A DNA stretch of 64,000 nt from Pseudomonas sp. LD120. GTDB taxonomy: Bacteria; Pseudomonadota; Gammaproteobacteria; Pseudomonadales; Pseudomonadaceae. Made by a program: the position numbers and the translations under genes. Below the pieces are notes generated by a model. The model ran no database searches. It was not told where the DNA came from and worked only from the letters and a program-made list of their open reading frames with translations. The DNA is taken from positions 2,108,001-2,172,000 of the forward strand of contig NZ_WVHL01000005.1 in NCBI RefSeq assembly GCF_009861525.1, in the 5' to 3' direction. Positions 7,575-15,152 of this stretch are shown here, piece after piece (within the stretch, counting starts at the first letter, position 1; each line of letters starts with the position of its first letter).

Positions 7575-9821
7575 ATGGGGTGGTTGATGGGTACAGGAAT
7601 GTTGGCGCTGGCCGCGGGTTTGCTGACCATCGGCGTGCTGCCGGTCTTGCCGCCGGGCTGGCTGTTGCTGCTGATGGCGATACTGGCCTTGATGCTGCTG
7701 CCGTTTCGCACACACCCAGTGGCATTTTTTCTCTTCGGTTTCACTTGGGCTTGTGCTTCTGCGCAGTCGGCGCTGGATGATCGCTTGCCTTTGCGCCTGG
7801 ACACGCAAACTCGCTGGCTGCAAGGACGGGTCGTTGGTTTGCCAGAGCAGGGGCCGGGAGTGGTGCGTTTTGAGCTGCAAGAGGTTCAGGCCCGGCGTGA
7901 ACGTTTGCCGCGGCGGATGCGACTGTCCTGGCACGGTGGCCCGCCAGTCAACAGTGGCGAGCGTTGGCGTCTGGCGGTCAAGCTGCGGCGTCCGTCGGGG
8001 CTGTTGAATATTCAGGGCTTCGATTACGAAGCCTGGTTGCTGGCCCGACGCATCGGTGCCACGGGTACGGTCAAGGATGGGCAGTTACTGGCGCCTGCTG
8101 CTCGTGCCTGGCGCGATGGATTGCGCCAGCGTGTGCTCCAGGTCGAGGCGCATGGGCGCGCCGCTGGCCTGGCAGCCCTGGTGATGGGCGATGGATCGGG
8201 CCTGACGCGGGAAGATTGGGGCTTGTTGCAGGACACCGGCACGGTGCACTTGATGGTGATTTCCGGGCAGCACATCAGCCTGTTGGCCGGGTTGATCTAC
8301 CTCGGGGTGGCGAGGCTGGCGCGTCATGGCCTCTGGCCCGAGCGTTGGCCCTGGCTGCCCTGGGCCTGTGCCCTGGCATCTTTCGGGGCGCTGGGCTACG
8401 GGTTACTGGCCGGGTTCGATGTGCCCGTGCAGCGGGCTTGTCTGATGGTTGCCCTGGTGCTGCTGTGGCGTTTGCGCTTCCGTCATCTGGGGGCTGGCTG
8501 GCCGTTGTTGCTGGCCGTGAATGCGGTGTTGTTGTTTGAGCCGTTGGTCAGCCTGCAACCCGGGTTCTGGTTGTCCTTCGCGGCGGTGGCAATCCTGATC
8601 TTCATTTTTGCCGGTCGTCTGGGAGCCTGGGGCTGGTGGCAGAGCTGGACTCGGGCGCAATGGCTGATTGCTATTGGCCTGTTGCCGCCGCTGCTGGCAC
8701 TGGGTCTGCCCATCAGCCTTACCGGGCCGCTGGCCAACCTGTTGGCGGTGCCTTGGATCAGCCTACTGGTGCTGCCCACGGCGTTGCTGGGCTGTCTGTT
8801 GCTACCGCTGCCGTACGTGGGCGAGGGGTTGCTGTGGCTGGCCGGTGGATTGCTGGACGCGTTGTTCCAGTGGCTGGGGCTGATCGCCGGGCTATGCCCG
8901 GCCTGGGTGGCGCCGTTGATTCCCTTTTGGCTATGGGCCCTTGGCAGTTTGGGCGTGCTGTTGCTGCTGTTGCCTCAGGGGGTGCCGTTGCGAGTGCTGG
9001 GTTGGCCGCTGTTACTGTTGGCGGTCTGGCCGCCCCAGGAGCGCTTGCCCCATGGCGAAGTGGAGGTCTGGCAACTGGATGTTGGGCAGGGGTTGTCCTT
9101 TATCCTGCGCACCCGTGAGCACGCCATGTTGTATGACGCCGGGGCGCGGGGTGCGGAGTTTGATCTAGGAGAGCGAGTGGTACTGCCGAGCTTGCACAAA
9201 CTGGGGATCAAGCAGTTGGACCTGATGCTCCTCAGCCACGCTGATAACGACCACGCCGGTGGCGCCCTGGCGGTCCAGCGCGGAATGCGGGTGGCTCAGG
9301 TGCGCAGCGGCGAGCCTGATGCCTTGCCCGCAGCGCTGCAGTCCGCCCCTTGTGCGTCCGGTCTGAGCTGGCAGTGGGACGGCGTCCGCTTTACTCAGTG
9401 GCACTGGTCGGCGGCCGGGAACGGAAACCAGGCCTCCTGCGTGCTGCAGGTCGAGGCCGCTGGCGAACGCTTGTTGCTGACCGGCGATATTGACGCGCGC
9501 GCCGAGCGGGCATTGCTCGACAGTCCATTGGCGGTCCCCACGCATTGGCTACAGGCGCCCCACCATGGCAGTCGCACCTCGTCGTCCATGGCCTTGTTGC
9601 AGCGACTGGCGCCGACAGCGGTGCTGATTTCCCGCGGCCGTGGCAACGCCTTTGGTCATCCTCATCCCCAGGTGCTGGCGCGTTACCGGCGGTTGGGCCT
9701 GCTGATTTACGACAGTGCCGAGCAGGGTGCCTTGAAGCTGCGGCTGGGGACTTTCGGGGCTGCTGAAGGCCTGCGTGCGCAACGGCGTTTCTGGCGCGAG
9801 CCGGCGGAAGGCCTTAAATAA
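7575..9821 (+). CDS. comEC: ComEC/Rec2 DNA-uptake channel protein
   Basis: A 748-residue inner-membrane protein. An N-terminal DUF4131/OB-like region (residues ~30-170) precedes the multi-helix Competence domain (~200-480, with 'LVISGQHISLLAGLIYLG') and a C-terminal metallo-beta-lactamase domain whose metal motif 'HADNDHAGG' is near residue 555. ComEC moves single-stranded DNA across the inner membrane in natural transformation. AGGGA nine bases before ATG 7575 supports this start; ATG 7587 preceded by AAGGA is a close second. The full length and intact motifs suggest a working protein. It begins the co-directional block that leads to the exbBD pair. Confidence 0.92.
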   Translation: MGWLMGTGMLALAAGLLTIGVLPVLPPGWLLLLMAILALMLLPFRTHPVAFFLFGFTWACASAQSALDDRLPLRLDTQTRWLQGRVVGLPEQGPGVVRFELQEVQARRERLPRRMRLSWHGGPPVNSGERWRLAVKLRRPSGLLNIQGFDYEAWLLARRIGATGTVKDGQLLAPAARAWRDGLRQRVLQVEAHGRAAGLAALVMGDGSGLTREDWGLLQDTGTVHLMVISGQHISLLAGLIYLGVARLARHGLWPERWPWLPWACALASFGALGYGLLAGFDVPVQRACLMVALVLLWRLRFRHLGAGWPLLLAVNAVLLFEPLVSLQPGFWLSFAAVAILIFIFAGRLGAWGWWQSWTRAQWLIAIGLLPPLLALGLPISLTGPLANLLAVPWISLLVLPTALLGCLLLPLPYVGEGLLWLAGGLLDALFQWLGLIAGLCPAWVAPLIPFWLWALGSLGVLLLLLPQGVPLRVLGWPLLLLAVWPPQERLPHGEVEVWQLDVGQGLSFILRTREHAMLYDAGARGAEFDLGERVVLPSLHKLGIKQLDLMLLSHADNDHAGGALAVQRGMRVAQVRSGEPDALPAALQSAPCASGLSWQWDGVRFTQWHWSAAGNGNQASCVLQVEAAGERLLLTGDIDARAERALLDSPLAVPTHWLQAPHHGSRTSSSMALLQRLAPTAVLISRGRGNAFGHPHPQVLARYRRLGLLIYDSAEQGALKLRLGTFGAAEGLRAQRRFWREPAEGLK

Positions 9822-9919
9822 CGGTGAGCTATCAACGCCTTTGAACATGCGACATCACGGTCTTCGGTGCGTCCAGCCCCTATGTTAGAGTGGCGCACTT
9901 TTTCGAGGGGGCTGTCACT

Positions 9920-10555
9920 GTGTGGGAATTAGTCAAATCCGGCGGCTGGATGATGTTGCCCATTATTCTGAGTTCCATCGTCGCTGTGGGCATTATTGCC
10001 GAGCGTTTGTGGACGTTGCGGGCCAGCCGCGTCACGCCACCACATTTGTTGGGGCAGGCCTGGCGCTGGATCAAGGACAAGCAACTCAATAAGGAAAAAC
10101 TCAAGGAACTGCGCGCCAATTCGCCCCTGGGGGAAATCCTCGCGGCCGGGCTGGCCAACTCCAAGCATGGTCGCGAGATCATGAAGGAATGCATCGAGGA
10201 GGCGGCGGCCCGGGTCATTCATGAGCTGGAGCGCTACCTCAATGCCCTGGGCACCATCGCTGCCATGGCGCCTTTGTTGGGGCTTTTGGGGACAGTGCTG
10301 GGCATGATCGATATCTTCAGCTCGTTCATGGGCTCGGGCATGACATCCAACGCGCACATACTGGCCGGGGGGATTTCCAAGGCCCTGATCACCACTGCAG
10401 CAGGCTTGATGGTGGGGATTCCAGCGGTGTTCTTCCATCGTTTCCTGCAGCGCCGGGTTGATGAGCTGGTGGTGGGCATGGAGCAGGAAGCGATCAAGCT
10501 GGTGGAAGTGCTCCAGGGTGACCGCGATGTCGACCTGGCTGAGGAAAAAGCGTGA
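9920..10555 (+). CDS. exbB: MotA/TolQ/ExbB proton channel family protein
   Basis: A 211-residue inner-membrane protein with the three-helix ExbB/TolQ architecture: helix 1 near residues 8-28, and the conserved pair 'LGTIAAMAPLLGLLGTVLGMI' and 'ALITTAAGLMVGIPAVFFH' in the C-terminal half. It forms a proton-driven motor with the ExbD-like protein encoded next (GTGA overlap of four bases). The GTG at 9920 is chosen because GAGGGGG lies eight bases upstream; an earlier GTG at 9890 has no site. No TonB gene is adjacent, so the partner (TonB, or an lpxK-linked envelope role) is open. It corresponds to PA2983. Confidence 0.88.
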   Translation: MWELVKSGGWMMLPIILSSIVAVGIIAERLWTLRASRVTPPHLLGQAWRWIKDKQLNKEKLKELRANSPLGEILAAGLANSKHGREIMKECIEEAAARVIHELERYLNALGTIAAMAPLLGLLGTVLGMIDIFSSFMGSGMTSNAHILAGGISKALITTAAGLMVGIPAVFFHRFLQRRVDELVVGMEQEAIKLVEVLQGDRDVDLAEEKA

Positions 10556-10980
10556 AATTCCGTCGCAAACCCCGGGAAACCGTAGACATCAACCTCGCGT
10601 CGTTGATCGACGTGGTGTTCATCCTGCTGCTGTTTTTCGTCGTGACCACCACCTTTACCCGGGAGACCGAGCTACGGGTCGATCTGCCGGAAGCGGTCAG
10701 CGGCTCGCCGGCTGAAGACCAGCAGGTCAAGCAATTGGACATCGCCATCAGTGCCGACGGGGTGTTCTCGGTCAATAATCAGGTCCTGCCGAAAAATGAT
10801 CTGGCAACCCTGATGGACGCCTTGCAGAAGGAGTCGGCAGGGGACACCAGCCTGCCGTTGTCCATCAGCGCCGACGGCAAGACTCAACATCAAGCGGTGA
10901 TCACTGCCATGGACGCAGCCGGCAAGCTCGGTTTCAGCCATTTGCGCATGACCACCGTCGAGGCGGCGTCGGCACCCTGA
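10552..10980 (+). CDS. exbD: ExbD/TolR family protein
   Basis: A 142-residue protein with a short cytoplasmic N-terminus, one membrane helix containing the essential Asp ('INLASLIDVVFILLLFFVV') and a periplasmic ExbD/TolR domain. It uses the proton gradient together with the preceding ExbB-like channel. The GTG start overlaps the upstream stop by four bases, and its own TGA shares a base with the ATG of lpxK, so the three genes are translationally coupled. It corresponds to PA2982. Confidence 0.9.
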   Translation: MKFRRKPRETVDINLASLIDVVFILLLFFVVTTTFTRETELRVDLPEAVSGSPAEDQQVKQLDIAISADGVFSVNNQVLPKNDLATLMDALQKESAGDTSLPLSISADGKTQHQAVITAMDAAGKLGFSHLRMTTVEAASAP

Positions 10981-11990
10981 TGGCACTCTCCGATCGTCTG
11001 CTCGCCGCCTGGTACGACGGCCATCGCGCATTGAAACTGTTGCAGCCCCTAGAGTGGCTGTACCGCCGAGTGGTGAAGAACAAGCGCCAGCGCTTCCTGG
11101 CGGGCGAGGGTGCCATTTATCAGCCACCGGTGCCCTTGATCGTGGTGGGCAATATCACGGTCGGCGGTACCGGCAAGACCCCGCTGATTCTGTGGCTGGT
11201 GGAGCATTGTCAGCGTCTGGGCCTGAAGGTTGGGGTGGTCAGTCGCGGCTACGGTGCCAAGCCGCCGCAACTGCCTTGGCGGGTCGCTGCTCAGGACAGC
11301 GCTGCGGTGGCCGGTGACGAGCCGCTATTGATCGTTCAACGCTGTGGCGTGCCGCTGATGATCGACCCGGATCGCAGCCGCGCCGTGCAGGCCTTGCTGG
11401 CGGCCGAGCGGCTGGACCTGATCTTCTCCGACGACGGCCTGCAGCATTACCGCCTGGCCCGCGACCTGGAGCTGGTGCTGATCGATGCCGCCCGTGGGCT
11501 GGGCAATCGTCGCTGCCTGCCTGCCGGCCCCCTGCGTGAGCCTGCGGAGCGCCTGCAAAGCGTCGATGCGCTGTTGTATAACGGCGCCGTCGATGATCGC
11601 GAGGACGGATTCGCCTTTCATCTCAAGCCTTCGGCGTTGGTCAATCTACGCAGTGGCGAGCGCCGTCCGCTGGGGCATTTTGCCCCCGGGCAGGCGGTGC
11701 ACGCGGTGGCGGGCATCGGCAACCCCCAGCGTTTCTTCAATACCCTTGAAACGCTACACTGGCGGCCTGTTCCCCATGCATTTGCCGACCACGCCCAATA
11801 CAGCGCACAAGCCTTGGCCTTTACCCCGTCGCTGCCGTTGGTCATGACCGAGAAAGACGCGGTCAAGTGTCGCGACTTCGCGGCTGCCGACTGGTGGTAC
11901 CTGGCGGTCGATGCGGCGCCGTCGCGGGCCTTCATCGCTTGGTTCGACACCCAGTTGATGCGTTTGCTACCTGATCGTCTGTTGCCTTAA
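10980..11990 (+). CDS. lpxK: Tetraacyldisaccharide 4'-kinase LpxK
   Basis: A 336-residue membrane-associated kinase that phosphorylates the 4' position of the lipid A disaccharide precursor. The P-loop 'VGGTGKTP' lies at residues ~60-68 inside 'VVGNITVGGTGKTPLILWL', and an N-terminal amphipathic/hydrophobic helix gives membrane contact. 'DEPLLIVQRCGVPLMIDPDR' and 'IFSDDGLQHYRLARDLE' are typical LpxK blocks. The length matches the family. It overlaps exbD by one base and is followed by kdsB, another LPS gene. Confidence 0.95.
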   Translation: MALSDRLLAAWYDGHRALKLLQPLEWLYRRVVKNKRQRFLAGEGAIYQPPVPLIVVGNITVGGTGKTPLILWLVEHCQRLGLKVGVVSRGYGAKPPQLPWRVAAQDSAAVAGDEPLLIVQRCGVPLMIDPDRSRAVQALLAAERLDLIFSDDGLQHYRLARDLELVLIDAARGLGNRRCLPAGPLREPAERLQSVDALLYNGAVDDREDGFAFHLKPSALVNLRSGERRPLGHFAPGQAVHAVAGIGNPQRFFNTLETLHWRPVPHAFADHAQYSAQALAFTPSLPLVMTEKDAVKCRDFAAADWWYLAVDAAPSRAFIAWFDTQLMRLLPDRLLP

Positions 11991-12014
11991 TACGCTTTTA
12001 TCCAGGGAATCCTC

Positions 12015-12200
12015 ATGGACACCAAACTGCTCGACATTCTTGCTTGCCCAATTTGCAAAGGTCCTCTCAAACTCAGCGCCGATAAAACCGAGCTGATCAG
12101 CAAAGGTGCTGGCCTGGCCTACCCGATTCGTGACGGCATTCCGGTGATGCTGGAAAGCGAAGCCCGTACCCTGACCACCGAAGAGCGTCTGGACAAATGA
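12015..12200 (+). CDS. Trm112 family protein (YcaR-like)
   Basis: A 61-residue protein with one zinc-knuckle-like 'CPICKGPL' near the N-terminus and the 'GLAYPIRDGIPVMLESEAR' block that defines the bacterial Trm112/UPF0434 family. The second cysteine pair of eukaryotic Trm112 is absent, as usual in bacteria. Trm112 proteins serve as partners for methyltransferases; the bacterial role is not settled. The stop overlaps the kdsB ATG by four bases, a conserved arrangement between lpxK and kdsB. Confidence 0.9.
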   Translation: MDTKLLDILACPICKGPLKLSADKTELISKGAGLAYPIRDGIPVMLESEARTLTTEERLDK

Positions 12201-12961
12201 GCAGTGCCTTTACCGTGGTCATTCCGGCGCGGTTCGCCTCTACCCGCTTGCCTGGCAAGCCGCTGCAGATGATTGCCGGCAAGCCGATGATCCAGTGGGT
12301 CTGGGAGCAGGCTTGCAAGAGCAGCGCCGAGCGAGTCGTCGTGGCCACCGATGATCAGCGTATCGTCGACGCCTGCCAGGGGTTCGGCGCTGACGTCGTG
12401 CTGACCCGGGAAGACCACAACTCCGGTACCGATCGTCTGGCGGAAGTCGCCAGCCAGCTAGGTCTGGAGGCGGAGGCCATCGTGGTCAACGTTCAGGGCG
12501 ACGAGCCATTGATCCCGCCAGCGGTGATTGATCAGGTGGCGGCCAATCTGGCGGCCCACACCGAAGCGCGCATGGCCACCCTGGCCGAGCCGATCGAGGA
12601 CGTGGAGGCGCTGTTCAACCCCAACGTTGTCAAAGTGGTCAGTGATCTCAACGGCCTGGCCCTGACCTTCAGTCGCGCCACTTTACCCTGGGCCCGTGAC
12701 GCGTTCGCCAAGCGTCGCGATCAACTGCCGGAAGGCGTGCCTTATCGCCGTCACATTGGCATCTACGCCTACCGCGCCGGTTTTCTCCATGACTTCGTCA
12801 GTTGGGGGCCGTGCTGGTTGGAAAACACTGAATCCCTGGAGCAGTTGCGCGCCCTGTGGCACGGCGTGCGCATCCACGTTGCCGATGCGCTGGAGGCACC
12901 GCCTACTGGCGTCGACACCGCCGAAGACCTGGAGCGCGTTCGGCGCTTGCTGGAGGCGTGA
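12197..12961 (+). CDS. kdsB: 3-deoxy-manno-octulosonate cytidylyltransferase
   Basis: A 254-residue soluble enzyme that activates KDO as CMP-KDO for lipopolysaccharide core synthesis. The nucleotide-binding start 'VIPARFASTRLPGKPL' and the blocks 'VQGDEPLIPP' and 'RHIGIYAYRAGFL' are the family signature. Length is normal. It overlaps both neighbours (four bases upstream, one base downstream), so it is part of the lpxK-murB transcription unit. Confidence 0.96.
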   Translation: MSSAFTVVIPARFASTRLPGKPLQMIAGKPMIQWVWEQACKSSAERVVVATDDQRIVDACQGFGADVVLTREDHNSGTDRLAEVASQLGLEAEAIVVNVQGDEPLIPPAVIDQVAANLAAHTEARMATLAEPIEDVEALFNPNVVKVVSDLNGLALTFSRATLPWARDAFAKRRDQLPEGVPYRRHIGIYAYRAGFLHDFVSWGPCWLENTESLEQLRALWHGVRIHVADALEAPPTGVDTAEDLERVRRLLEA

Positions 12962-13425
12962 TGCGGGTTCTGTTCGTCTGCCTGGGCAATATCTGTCGCT
13001 CGCCCACCGCCGAAGGCGTGTTGCGCCACAAGTTGTTCGAAGCCGGCCTGGATCATCAGGTGCAGGTGGCGTCCGCCGGCACCAGCGATTGGCACGTTGG
13101 CAAGGCGCCGGACAAGCGCAGCCAGCAGGCGGGGTTGCGGCGCGGTTACGATTTGTCGGCGCAACGGGCGCAGCAAGTCAGTCGTGCCGATTTCGCGGTT
13201 TACGATCTGATTTTCGCCATGGACCAGAGCAATCTGCGCAACCTCAAGGCCTTGCAGCCGGCTCAAGGCAAGGCCGAGCTGGACCTGTTTCTGCGCCGCT
13301 ATGAGGCCTCTCTGGATGAGGTGCCAGATCCGTACTACGACGGTGAGCAGGGGTTCGAGCAGGTGCTGGACCTGATCGAGGATGCCTGTGACCGACTGGT
13401 GGTCGAATTGAAGGGGCGGCTATGA
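12961..13425 (+). CDS. Low-molecular-weight protein tyrosine phosphatase
   Basis: A 154-residue enzyme. The phosphate loop C7-LGNIC-R13-S is at the N-terminus, and the general-acid loop 'DPYYDG' is near residue 122, so both catalytic elements are present. Such phosphatases dephosphorylate tyrosine kinases of exopolysaccharide systems or act more broadly. No tyrosine kinase is adjacent here, so the partner is unknown. It overlaps kdsB by one base and murB by four. It corresponds to PA2978 (ptpA-like). Confidence 0.92.
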   Translation: MRVLFVCLGNICRSPTAEGVLRHKLFEAGLDHQVQVASAGTSDWHVGKAPDKRSQQAGLRRGYDLSAQRAQQVSRADFAVYDLIFAMDQSNLRNLKALQPAQGKAELDLFLRRYEASLDEVPDPYYDGEQGFEQVLDLIEDACDRLVVELKGRL

Positions 13426-14441
13426 CCTTGCAGATTCAGTCCGATGTTTCGCTCAAGCCGTTCAATAGCTTCGGGGTCGACGTCAAGGCGCAATGGTTCG
13501 CCCAGGCCCACAGTGATGAAGACGTGCGCGAGGCCCTGGCTTATTGTGCGCAACGGCAATTGCCACTGCTGGTTATCGGTGGCGGTAGCAACCTGTTGCT
13601 GACCGCGGATGTCCGGGCTTTGGTGTTGCGCATGGCCACCTGCGGCATTCGCGTGCTTAGCGATGACGGCCAGCGGGTGGTGGTGGAGGCCGAAGCTGGG
13701 GAAACCTGGCACCCCTTCGTTCAGTGGACCCTGGAGCAGGGCTTGTCCGGCCTGGAGAACCTGAGCTTGATCCCCGGCACCGTTGGGGCCGCGCCCATGC
13801 AGAACATTGGTGCCTATGGAGTCGAGGTCAAGGACGTGTTTGTCGGCCTCAGCGCCTTGGACCGTCAGACCGGTGAGCTGCGTGACTTCGATCTGGCCCA
13901 GTGTCAGTTTGCTTACCGTGACAGCCTGTTCAAGCATGAAGCAGGTCGCTGGCTGATTCTGCGAGTGCGTTTTGCCTTGAATCGCGCCGACCACCTGCAC
14001 CTTGAGTACGGTCCCGTGCGTCAGCGCCTGAGCGAGCAGGGCATCGAGCGGCCTACCGCCAGTGACGTCAGCCGGGCGATCTGCAGCATTCGCAGTGAAA
14101 AACTGCCGGACCCTGCGGTGCTTGGCAATGCCGGCAGTTTCTTCAAGAACCCAGTGGTGCCGGCCGAGCTGGCGGCGCAGATCAGACAGTCGCACCCGGG
14201 GTTGGTGGGTTATCCCCAGGCTGACGGGCAGGTCAAGCTGGCGGCCGGCTGGCTGATCGAGCAGGCGGGCTGGAAAGGCTTTCGCGACGCCGATGCCGGG
14301 GTTCATCGCCTGCAATCCTTGGTGCTGGTGAACTATGGTGCGGCCACTGGCTTGCAGCTGTTGGCGTTGGCCCGGCGGATCCAGCGCGATATCGCCGAGC
14401 GCTTCAATGTCGAACTGGAAATGGAGCCGAATCTGTACTGA
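13422..14441 (+). CDS. murB: UDP-N-acetylenolpyruvoylglucosamine reductase
   Basis: A 339-residue FAD enzyme that reduces UDP-GlcNAc-enolpyruvate to UDP-MurNAc in peptidoglycan synthesis. 'VIGGGSNLLLTADV' is the FAD-binding turn, 'GTVGAAPMQNIGAYGVE' follows, and 'AGSFFKNPVV' contains the catalytic serine. The length is that of type I MurB (E. coli 342). It is the last gene of the operon; a terminator follows within 60 bp. Confidence 0.96.
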   Translation: MTLQIQSDVSLKPFNSFGVDVKAQWFAQAHSDEDVREALAYCAQRQLPLLVIGGGSNLLLTADVRALVLRMATCGIRVLSDDGQRVVVEAEAGETWHPFVQWTLEQGLSGLENLSLIPGTVGAAPMQNIGAYGVEVKDVFVGLSALDRQTGELRDFDLAQCQFAYRDSLFKHEAGRWLILRVRFALNRADHLHLEYGPVRQRLSEQGIERPTASDVSRAICSIRSEKLPDPAVLGNAGSFFKNPVVPAELAAQIRQSHPGLVGYPQADGQVKLAAGWLIEQAGWKGFRDADAGVHRLQSLVLVNYGAATGLQLLALARRIQRDIAERFNVELEMEPNLY

Positions 14442-14470
14442 GGCGGCTCTTGAACTAAGCTAGGCTCCAA

Positions 14471-14505
14471 AGCCTTGCACGGGTTACACCCTGCAAGGTT
14501 TTTTT
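14471..14505 (+). terminator. Intrinsic terminator after murB
   Basis: CCTTGCA pairs with TGCAAGG around a GGG...CCC-containing loop and is followed by seven T's. It ends the lpxK-murB block before the molybdenum hydroxylase operon. Confidence 0.85.
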
Positions 14506-14681
14506 ATGCCTGGCGACTTAACTTAGCTTGCTAACAATGTGAGTATTTGTCGCGGCCAAAGGCCCAGTGAAGCCCCCTTCACAAGAGAGCCCGATTAGCC
14601 TGAGCTTCTCTGCGTGCACCGCAGTCGCGCTGCTGCGGCAGATGGCTCGACCCCATCACCCTATAGCATGCGGGCGTGCCC

Positions 14682-15152
14682 ATGATTACCCTGAAACTCA
14701 ACGGTCAAGATCATTCACTGGACGTCACCGAGGACATGCCGCTGTTGTGGGCGATTCGCGATGTGGCGGGTTACAACGGCACCAAGTTTGGCTGCGGCAT
14801 GGGCTTGTGCGGTGCTTGCACCATCCATATCGACGGCTCCCCGGCACGCAGTTGCATCACTCCGATCGGTTCGGTGCAAGGTAAAGACATCAGCACTATC
14901 GACAATTTGCACGCCGATCCGGTGGGGCAGGTGGTGCAGCAGGCTTGGCTTGATACGGCGGTGGCCCAGTGCGGTTATTGCCAGGGTGGGCAAATCATGT
15001 CCGCCACCGCGTTGCTGAAAACTCATCCCAACCCCAGCGACGAGCAGATCGAAGACGCGATGCTCGGCAATATCTGTCGTTGCGGCACCTACAACCGAAT
15101 CAAGGTCGCGATCCGCGCCGCGGCCACTCAGTTGCAGGAGGCTAAGGCATGA
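14682..15152 (+). CDS. 2Fe-2S subunit of a molybdenum hydroxylase (isoquinoline 1-oxidoreductase-like)
   Basis: A 156-residue electron-transfer subunit. The plant-ferredoxin cluster is formed by C38, C43 and C46 ('GCGMGLCGAC') plus a later Cys, and the second cluster by 'CGYCQGGQ' and 'CRCGTY'. It relays electrons from the molybdenum subunit encoded next, with which it overlaps by four bases. ATG 14682 gives the usual family N-terminus; a GTG at 14676 is possible, and neither has a strong Shine-Dalgarno. The substrate (aldehyde or N-heterocycle) cannot be read from sequence. IorA and similar aldehyde oxidase small subunits are the nearest types. Confidence 0.9.
   Translation: MITLKLNGQDHSLDVTEDMPLLWAIRDVAGYNGTKFGCGMGLCGACTIHIDGSPARSCITPIGSVQGKDISTIDNLHADPVGQVVQQAWLDTAVAQCGYCQGGQIMSATALLKTHPNPSDEQIEDAMLGNICRCGTYNRIKVAIRAAATQLQEAKA

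Noticed and set aside
14515..14545. Possible sigma-54 promoter (TGGC ... TTGC) before the molybdenum hydroxylase operon
   Set aside because: The spacing between the two elements is 13 bases instead of 7, so it cannot be a -24/-12 promoter.
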